Below, piece after piece: positions 59,081-64,000 of a DNA stretch of 64,000 nucleotides (the first letter of the stretch is position 1; each line of letters starts with the position of its first letter). Source of the DNA: Gelatoporia subvermispora B (lineage: Eukaryota; Basidiomycota; Agaricomycetes; Polyporales; Gelatoporiaceae); the NCBI GenBank assembly GCA_000320605.2, contig KB445805.1, forward strand, positions 496,001 through 560,000, given 5' to 3'. The translations under genes and the position numbers were made by a program. Under the pieces are notes generated by a model. It was given only the letters and a program-made list of their open reading frames with translations. It ran no database searches and had not been told where the DNA came from.

Positions 59081-59497
59081 ATGGCGCCTCTGCGCACATG
59101 TCTAGGAACGTCGCCATGCGTCACGATCTACGTATTCTACGCAAAGGCCCTCACATCAAAATTGCATTGCGCGGCGTTTGTCTGGATTGTCAGCTGGTCC
59201 TTCGTTTTCCCATACATGTCATATGATGCTGAACCTGCTTCTGTGTCGTCAACCGCTCTCGGTGATCTTGGGCTTGCTTCCCAACTGCTTATCGTGGGTT
59301 TTATTGCGATAATCCCCATCTGCTTGACGCTACGCTGCCAGACACGAATTACCAGGCTACCAACAAAGCCGTCCGCTGTTGAGGCAGCAGTCCAGGTTCC
59401 CGCGACCACTGCGCGAAGATCTGCATCACTCCTCGTCCACCGCCCTATATCAATGAACCCCAGCAGCCTCCACAGCCCAAAGTTAACACTCCAATAG
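59081..59497 (+). CDS. Doubtful membrane-protein frame
   Basis: A 138-codon frame with two hydrophobic stretches (about residues 32-48 and 68-88, the second LLIVGFIAIIPICLTL). After about 59420 another frame becomes more protein-like, with Pro/Gln-rich text ending at about 59545, which suggests a frameshift or unrecognised intron. It sits directly in front of the decayed copy of the 501-aa gene and may be its disrupted N-terminal part or a separate relic. No family recognised. Confidence 0.25.
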   Translation: MAPLRTCLGTSPCVTIYVFYAKALTSKLHCAAFVWIVSWSFVFPYMSYDAEPASVSSTALGDLGLASQLLIVGFIAIIPICLTLRCQTRITRLPTKPSAVEAAVQVPATTARRSASLLVHRPISMNPSSLHSPKLTLQ

Positions 59498-59639
59498 CAC
59501 TTCAGCTCGTCGATCAGGCGCACACGAAGGCGCAGGAAGGCTGAATAAGCTTCAGCGCGGCTCCAGCGGTACACACTTGTACACAACTAAAGCTGAGGCT
59601 TCTGGTTGGTGAACCTCGTACGGCTCGCGCTGCCGAATT

Positions 59640-60412
59640 TGCACAACCAGAGGGTGGCACTCCAGAATGGCCCTGGAATCCTGATTGGACAACATTCGAC
59701 CTAGTATGTTTCCAAGGTCGTCATCACGCAACAGTACAAGTCAGCCGTGAATAGGACGATCAACACCTGATGACAGAGCTCCGAATGTGTTACGACAAGT
59801 TACGCGGCAAACGCAGAAAGTGGATGTCACTTAAGAGTATCCGGTCGGTTCAATGCCCATTTCCGACTGCCCTGAACCATACTGACGGTGCAACGTTTGG
59901 TCGCAGAGGTGTTCGGAGAGTGCAAGTAAGTAATTCGCTGTTATTTGGGGAAGACGCAGGTCCACTGCAATTCGATACAGGCAAGCACCGAATTTGTATG
60001 TCCGCTCATCGTACGAGATGAAGACCTGGACCCATGACCCGGGATGACGGGACCACACCCAAACATGCGATTTTGCGTGTGGTTTAGAAATTCGGTTATG
60101 CTTGAAAAACCTCATGAATTTATGCAGAGCTGTACGAAAACCCGGACTCATGGTCTAGAATTTACAGAGCGGTGGTAGGTCTCGCGGGTTCTCGTCGTGA
60201 TTGTCGTTGGACTGTTGATATCGCTCATTGTTGCAATCATCTATAGTGCCAAGACAGGGGACGTTTCAAGCGCATTTACAATTGCAGGTGAGCATGTGAG
60301 AGTACTAAACAAAGGCTATAGTCAATAATTCTATGTTTGCTCAGGGTATTTGGCGTCCGCATATTCAGTGTGCTTAGTTGTCATTGGAATTTTGAATTAT
60401 GTCGATATGTAG
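59640..60412 (+). pseudogene. Decayed paralogue of the 56682 gene
   Basis: Translated segments match the C-terminal half of the neighbouring gene in the same order: DKLRGKRRKWMSLKSIRSVQ matches KTYDSLRGLWRRCFSLKNVQ; EFMQSCTKTRTHGLEFTERW matches the DFMRALTRNPEYGIEFVERW block; then the membrane segment with LISLIVAIIYSAKTGDVSSAFTIAG, an intron-like gtgagc...ctcag, and YLASAYSVCLVVIGILNYVD up to the stop at 60410-60412. Right after ERW the parental CAG codon is TAG (60176-60178), a premature stop, and the segments before it are in different frames. The N-terminal linker is not recognisable. It arose by tandem duplication and then lost coding capacity. Confidence 0.8.
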
Positions 60413-60693
60413 GACTTCATCGATGCTGAGAGTGTACTTTTCGCAAAATATAAGTCGTGAATCATACGAGATTCAGCTACGTATTACTTACCTGAAGCCA
60501 AAGATCGAAGCTCTTTTGCGTCAATACCAGTGACTCATAAACCTGACTTTGATTGGGCCGGTGAGCATTGCGTGCAGCGTGAAGCGTCAGACGCCACCGC
60601 GAGCAAATATAGACAAACTCGTTGCGGGACGCGCGTCTATGTTTAGGGGAGGGGCATTCACAGACGCGCAGTGTGCATGTCGGCGTGACCACC
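60413..60693. other. Promoter region of the Vps3844-domain gene
   Basis: About 280 bp between the pseudogene end and the next start. No clear TATA or specific factor site was recognised. Confidence 0.45.
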
Positions 60694-61906
60694 ATGAAGG
60701 CTTTCTCTGTTTGCCTGCTCCTGGCAGGCCTTTCTCAAGCTGTACAATTGTACTTTAACCCCGAGCCATATCTTCCTACCAAACTATCGCCAGGACAGGC
60801 CAACGCCGCGCTCGCGCGTCATCTCGGCCTGGAGTCGTTTGAACGCATTGGCAACGATGAGGAGCTGTACTCTGCGCTAGCACAACAAGAGCCATTCGTC
60901 GGAAGAGGACACGAGAATGCACTTTTGTTGAGTTTGAGCGAAGACGATGCAGCAGGTGCGCCCCACTTCATCGTCTGTAGCACCTCCGCTGACTGACACC
61001 TCGCGCAGACATTATACCTCCGTCACTATCACCATCATTATCATTCCAGCAGCCCCTCCGGATATATTCTTCACTCATACCAACATACCTTGAGCGTGCT
61101 CGCCATGCATACTCCCACGTCTACGCGCAGTTCTCAAAACCTGTCGGAACGCCGCGCATCCTCGACATCTTCTCCGTCCCCTCGCCAGCTACTGAGGCTT
61201 TCCTATCTGAGATGACCGCCCTCGTCGAGTTCCTCGAGGACGAATCCACCACTGACAAGTTTGCTGCACTCGAGCTGCGCGGGCTCTCCGCCATCGCAGT
61301 GCAGTACGGTCGTGCGAGCGAGCAGTACCGCATCGCCTCCGAGACCATCCGGGGCGTACTCCAGAGTACGCTCGCGCGGCCCGACATCAAGCTTGCCCTC
61401 ATGACAGCCCCCAGAGCTGCGTTTGAGCGTGCGACGAGCAAGCGCCAGGACGTCCTGCAGCAGCCTCCGCAGAGCCCGCTTCCGCAGCCTACCCCCGCGC
61501 CAATGCCTGCGGAGCCCATTAGCGGCGGGGTGTGCTACACGACGGCAGACGTCTGTGCGAACGCGACGGACTCGTGCAGCGGGCATGGCGAGTGCGCACA
61601 AGCGAGCAAGGCCGGACGGACGTGCTTCGTGTGTGCATGCAGCGCGACGATCAACGAGAAGGGGCAGACGGAGAACTGGGCAGGTGCTGCTTGCGAACGG
61701 AAGGATGTTAGCGGGTGAGTAAACCATGCTCCTAGGAAAGGAGTGGTTCGCTGATGCGGAGTAGGCCGTTCGTCTTGTTGACGGGCACCGTTGTGGCCCT
61801 CATTCTTTTGATTGGAGGTTCCATTGCTCTGTTGTCGGGCATTGGGGAACAAGATCTGCCGAGTACACTCACCGGCGGCGTGGTCCCTACCACGAAGAGA
61901 GATTAA
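60694..61906 (+). CDS. Vps3844-domain ER/secretory-pathway membrane protein
   Basis: Exons 60694-60955, 61009-61714 and 61765-61906 give 370 codons (369 aa). A signal peptide (MKAFSVCLLLAGLSQA) starts the protein. A large lumenal region follows, ending in a Cys-rich block (about residues 262-320: CYTTADVC, CSGHGEC, CFVCAC, WAGAACERKD) whose spacing matches the fungal Vps3844 (DUF3844) domain. A single membrane segment (about 324-350) and a short basic tail ending in Lys-Arg-Asp complete a type I topology. Family members are fungal proteins of the endoplasmic reticulum or vacuolar sorting route; their biochemical role is not established. Junctions are in phase, and the second rebuilds the glycine just before the membrane segment. 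Confidence 0.88.
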
Positions 61907-62676
61907 TGACAAGCTACAGTAAACCTTGTTACGAGCTTCGACTATTCAAGGACAGTTCAAATGCATACAGGAATGGGGACTGGACTACGCTCATGGTCAT
62001 CAGCGAGATGGCTCACGTGTGTTCTGAGCTCTGCACAGCGAGGTCTTTATCCTGAGACGAGCTACCCACGGATCTCTTGCTCTCGATTTAGACGTGCATC
62101 TTGGTGTAACTACTATCCAGACTCTTGGTAATTTTGCTCCATACTTTCTCACCATCATGATGTGAGACACAATGTGTTACAGACCGACCAGCTTGATGAC
62201 CGGAGTGGAGATACAGGTCGATAAATCGAACCACAGACTTGGCTTTGTATCATCATCAGCAAGATGGACTCGCGTTGGTCTCATATTTGTGAGATGGCCT
62301 TCGTCTCGTTGAAAAGGTCTAGTGTTCCGGTCTCCACATTCGTGGGACAATGGGTCTGATATGCACTGTAGATGTAGCAGGAATCTTTGCACTGGTCCTG
62401 CTTTGCAGATAGACATGAAGATAAGGATGGGCCCGCCTCCCGCCATAGCCCCTGGTCAGGGGTCCACCAAGTGCTGAGGGCACTGCAAACAAACCTCGCC
62501 TCCTCCTTCCGTAATAGGCAGTGGTTCTTCCGAATGCGGCATATGTTTGAAACCCTCGACGCGATCGAAGTTCGAGAAGGCACCGTGTCTTGGTCACGTT
62601 TTCGATTGTTGAGAGCCGATTGTTGAAAATCCCAACGCGATCTAAGTTCAGAGCACGAGCGTGGAGCTTGAATTGT
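61907..62676. other. Intergenic, 770 bp, no supported gene
   Basis: Short frames on both strands, none with recognised content. It leads into the promoter of the right-edge gene. Confidence 0.45.
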
Positions 62677-62699
62677 CGTATCGCTATAAAGGCGATACG
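62677..62699 (+). promoter_or_regulatory. TATA box inside an 8-bp perfect inverted repeat
   Basis: CGTATCGC (62677-62684) and GCGATACG (62692-62699) are perfect reverse complements around TATAAAG. The TATAAA lies about 145 bp before the start codon of the right-edge gene, a normal distance for a fungal core promoter with a leader. The palindrome could be an operator for a dimeric factor overlapping the TATA box. Confidence 0.5.
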
Positions 62700-62829
62700 G
62701 TTCTGTGCTGGCAAGTTAAATCACACTTGAACTCTCCAGCACCAGCGACACCTCCTCGCCTCTGCACTAGCAAAGCTCCACGCCAGCTCCTCGGATTACC
62801 AGCACAAGCATCGCTTTATCGCAAACGTG

Positions 62830-64000
62830 ATGCTTTTACTTCAATTTGCCCTCTCTAGCGCTTGCGCATTCTTCTCCCTCTTCCTCTCCTACCCTTTTTG
62901 TCGCCAATACCCCGGTTATCAGATCTTCCCCACCTTGGAGGCTGCTGCCAACAAGGTTGGTGATGCTTTTACTGACATGGTTGTGTACACCGGGTATGTG
63001 CGACGTATCCAGTTGTTGAACCCGGCTGACTCTTGCCTACAGTCTTCCGTCCTTCGGCACACCCTCGCTTCAAGATGTATTCTTGGCCGCCTCCGACCAC
63101 TTCATTCGGCCGATGGCGTACGAAGAGTTACCATTCCTGCGGCCCATCGACTTTCGTCACCACCCGTCTGAGAGTCGCGTTCGCCGTCTCCCGCACTCGA
63201 CTTCGGACACGACAACGACAACGATCGCGGCGACGATGACGGCGGCTATGACCGTGTCGACCCAGGAGCCATCCGTTCTTGCGTCCGCCTGCCCTGAGTG
63301 GTGGGAGATTGAGACAGTCCTTCCTCCATTTCGTCACAGTATCCCGCCCTTGAGCGCCGACCTCATCGTCTACTTTCCCCCCACTGACCCCTGGCCGGCT
63401 GTCAAGTTCGGCGTCATCTCTGCCCTCGTCTCCATCTTGTTCACAGCGATTCATGAGATTGAGAAGATCGTCAATGATATGCGCGAACCCTCTGCACCAT
63501 TACTCCAGAAGAAGCGTTCGAAGCGACAGGGCAGTCGTTCCTTGTCTAGTTCCGTGAGTGGAATATTGATTTCAACCTGACTTCAGCTATATTCGAAATA
63601 GGTATCGCTCAACTCGTGCGCTGGCGCACTCGTTAAATATCATGGCGTTTATCATACGCCCGATATCCGTTGGTCTGTTTGCCCCTCAAGCTACGAGCTC
63701 GAGCTTCCGTCCGACGTTGCGCAGGTCGTCGAGGCCTACATTTCCGTGCCGCCCGCTCTGCCTGCCGACCTAGTCTGTCGTCCGTCCACGACTCCATCTC
63801 TTGGCCTATTCCTCCCACACTCTGTCTGTCTCCGAATCACCTTCAACTCTTGGACAACTCCGAAGCCTCTGAGGAGTCCGAAGCTAGTGCTGCCACTCAC
63901 CTGGCCCGAGCCGTCTGCATCGCATGCCAATGCTATTTCTACTCCCACCGCCCGATCATGTCCGCTTGTCTCATGCACAGCTCCGAGAACAAAAAAAACA
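62830..64000 (+). CDS. Hypothetical membrane protein, 3' end beyond the window
   Basis: Predicted exons 62830-62993, 63043-63553 and 63602 to the window edge, all in phase and open (at least 358 codons). An N-terminal hydrophobic segment (LLLQFALSSACAFFSLFLS) may be a signal peptide or anchor. A loop with PSFGTPSLQDVFLAASDHF and ELPFLRPIDF follows, then Thr-rich sequence, and a membrane segment around residues 185-205 (FGVISALVSILFTAI). Exon 3 encodes YHGVYHTPDIRWSVCPSSYELELPSD and Pro-rich sequence. No family was recognised. The start is the ATG after the TATA palindrome; the preceding GTG codon is not a likely start. Confidence 0.7.

Noticed and set aside
1..64000. tRNA and rRNA genes
   Set aside because: A scan by eye for GGTTCRANNCC-type B boxes with matching A boxes gave no convincing candidate; a covariance-model search (tRNAscan-SE) would be decisive.

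Overview
The window looks like a chromosomal segment of a filamentous basidiomycete, most likely an Agaricomycete. The coding DNA is GC-rich. Genes are cut by many short introns (about 43-65 nt) with gt...ag borders. Leaders are pyrimidine-rich. The gene set includes families typical of such fungi: WOPR regulators, a CYS3-type bZIP, an LRR adenylate cyclase and a Gi-like G alpha. The genus cannot be read from the sequence. Most gene models here were spliced by hand; nearly all sum to whole codons and end at a stop, which is good internal support, but no transcript or database search was available.

Layout, left to right: a WOPR (Gti1/Pac2) regulator (2223-3810); cysteinyl-tRNA synthetase (6177-9136, with a possible mitochondrial presequence from 6057); a convergent free-methionine-R-sulfoxide reductase (9273-10018, minus) that shares a short divergent promoter with a glycolipid transfer protein (10284-11122); a doubtful small gene near 13.1 kb; a second, smaller WOPR paralogue (14756-15699); a 4.4 kb gene-poor stretch; a LysM-domain protein (20137-21727, minus); a six-unit tandem repeat array (about 21960-22815); a CYS3-like bZIP (22947-23990, minus); a tandem duplication carrying AP-1-type sites, then the CWC24/RNF113 splicing factor (25784-26898); a C2H2 regulator (29290-30265, minus); a PPG1-type phosphatase (32612-33942).

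The middle and right part is rich in signalling and membrane genes: a tail-anchored CRAL-TRIO protein (35854-37449, minus); adenylate cyclase (38566-44385, minus), divergent from the Mediator kinase CDK8 (44669-46864); a BCS1-like AAA ATPase (48013-50638); a G protein alpha subunit (52369-53847); a lineage-specific N-myristoylation-motif membrane protein (56682-58441) followed by a decayed copy of itself (about 59640-60412); a Vps3844-domain ER protein (60694-61906); and an unrecognised membrane protein that runs off the right edge (62830-64000).

Functional threads: G alpha and adenylate cyclase belong to the same cAMP pathway, and WOPR regulators and CDK8 act in fungal morphogenesis and nutrient responses. 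CysRS, the methionine sulfoxide reductase and the CYS3-like bZIP all touch sulfur amino acids. These co-locations may be chance. I found no convincing undescribed multi-gene system. The best leads are the two WOPR paralogues with shared intron positions, the probable dual-targeted CysRS, the membrane-protein gene with its decayed neighbour, and the two repeat structures in promoter regions.
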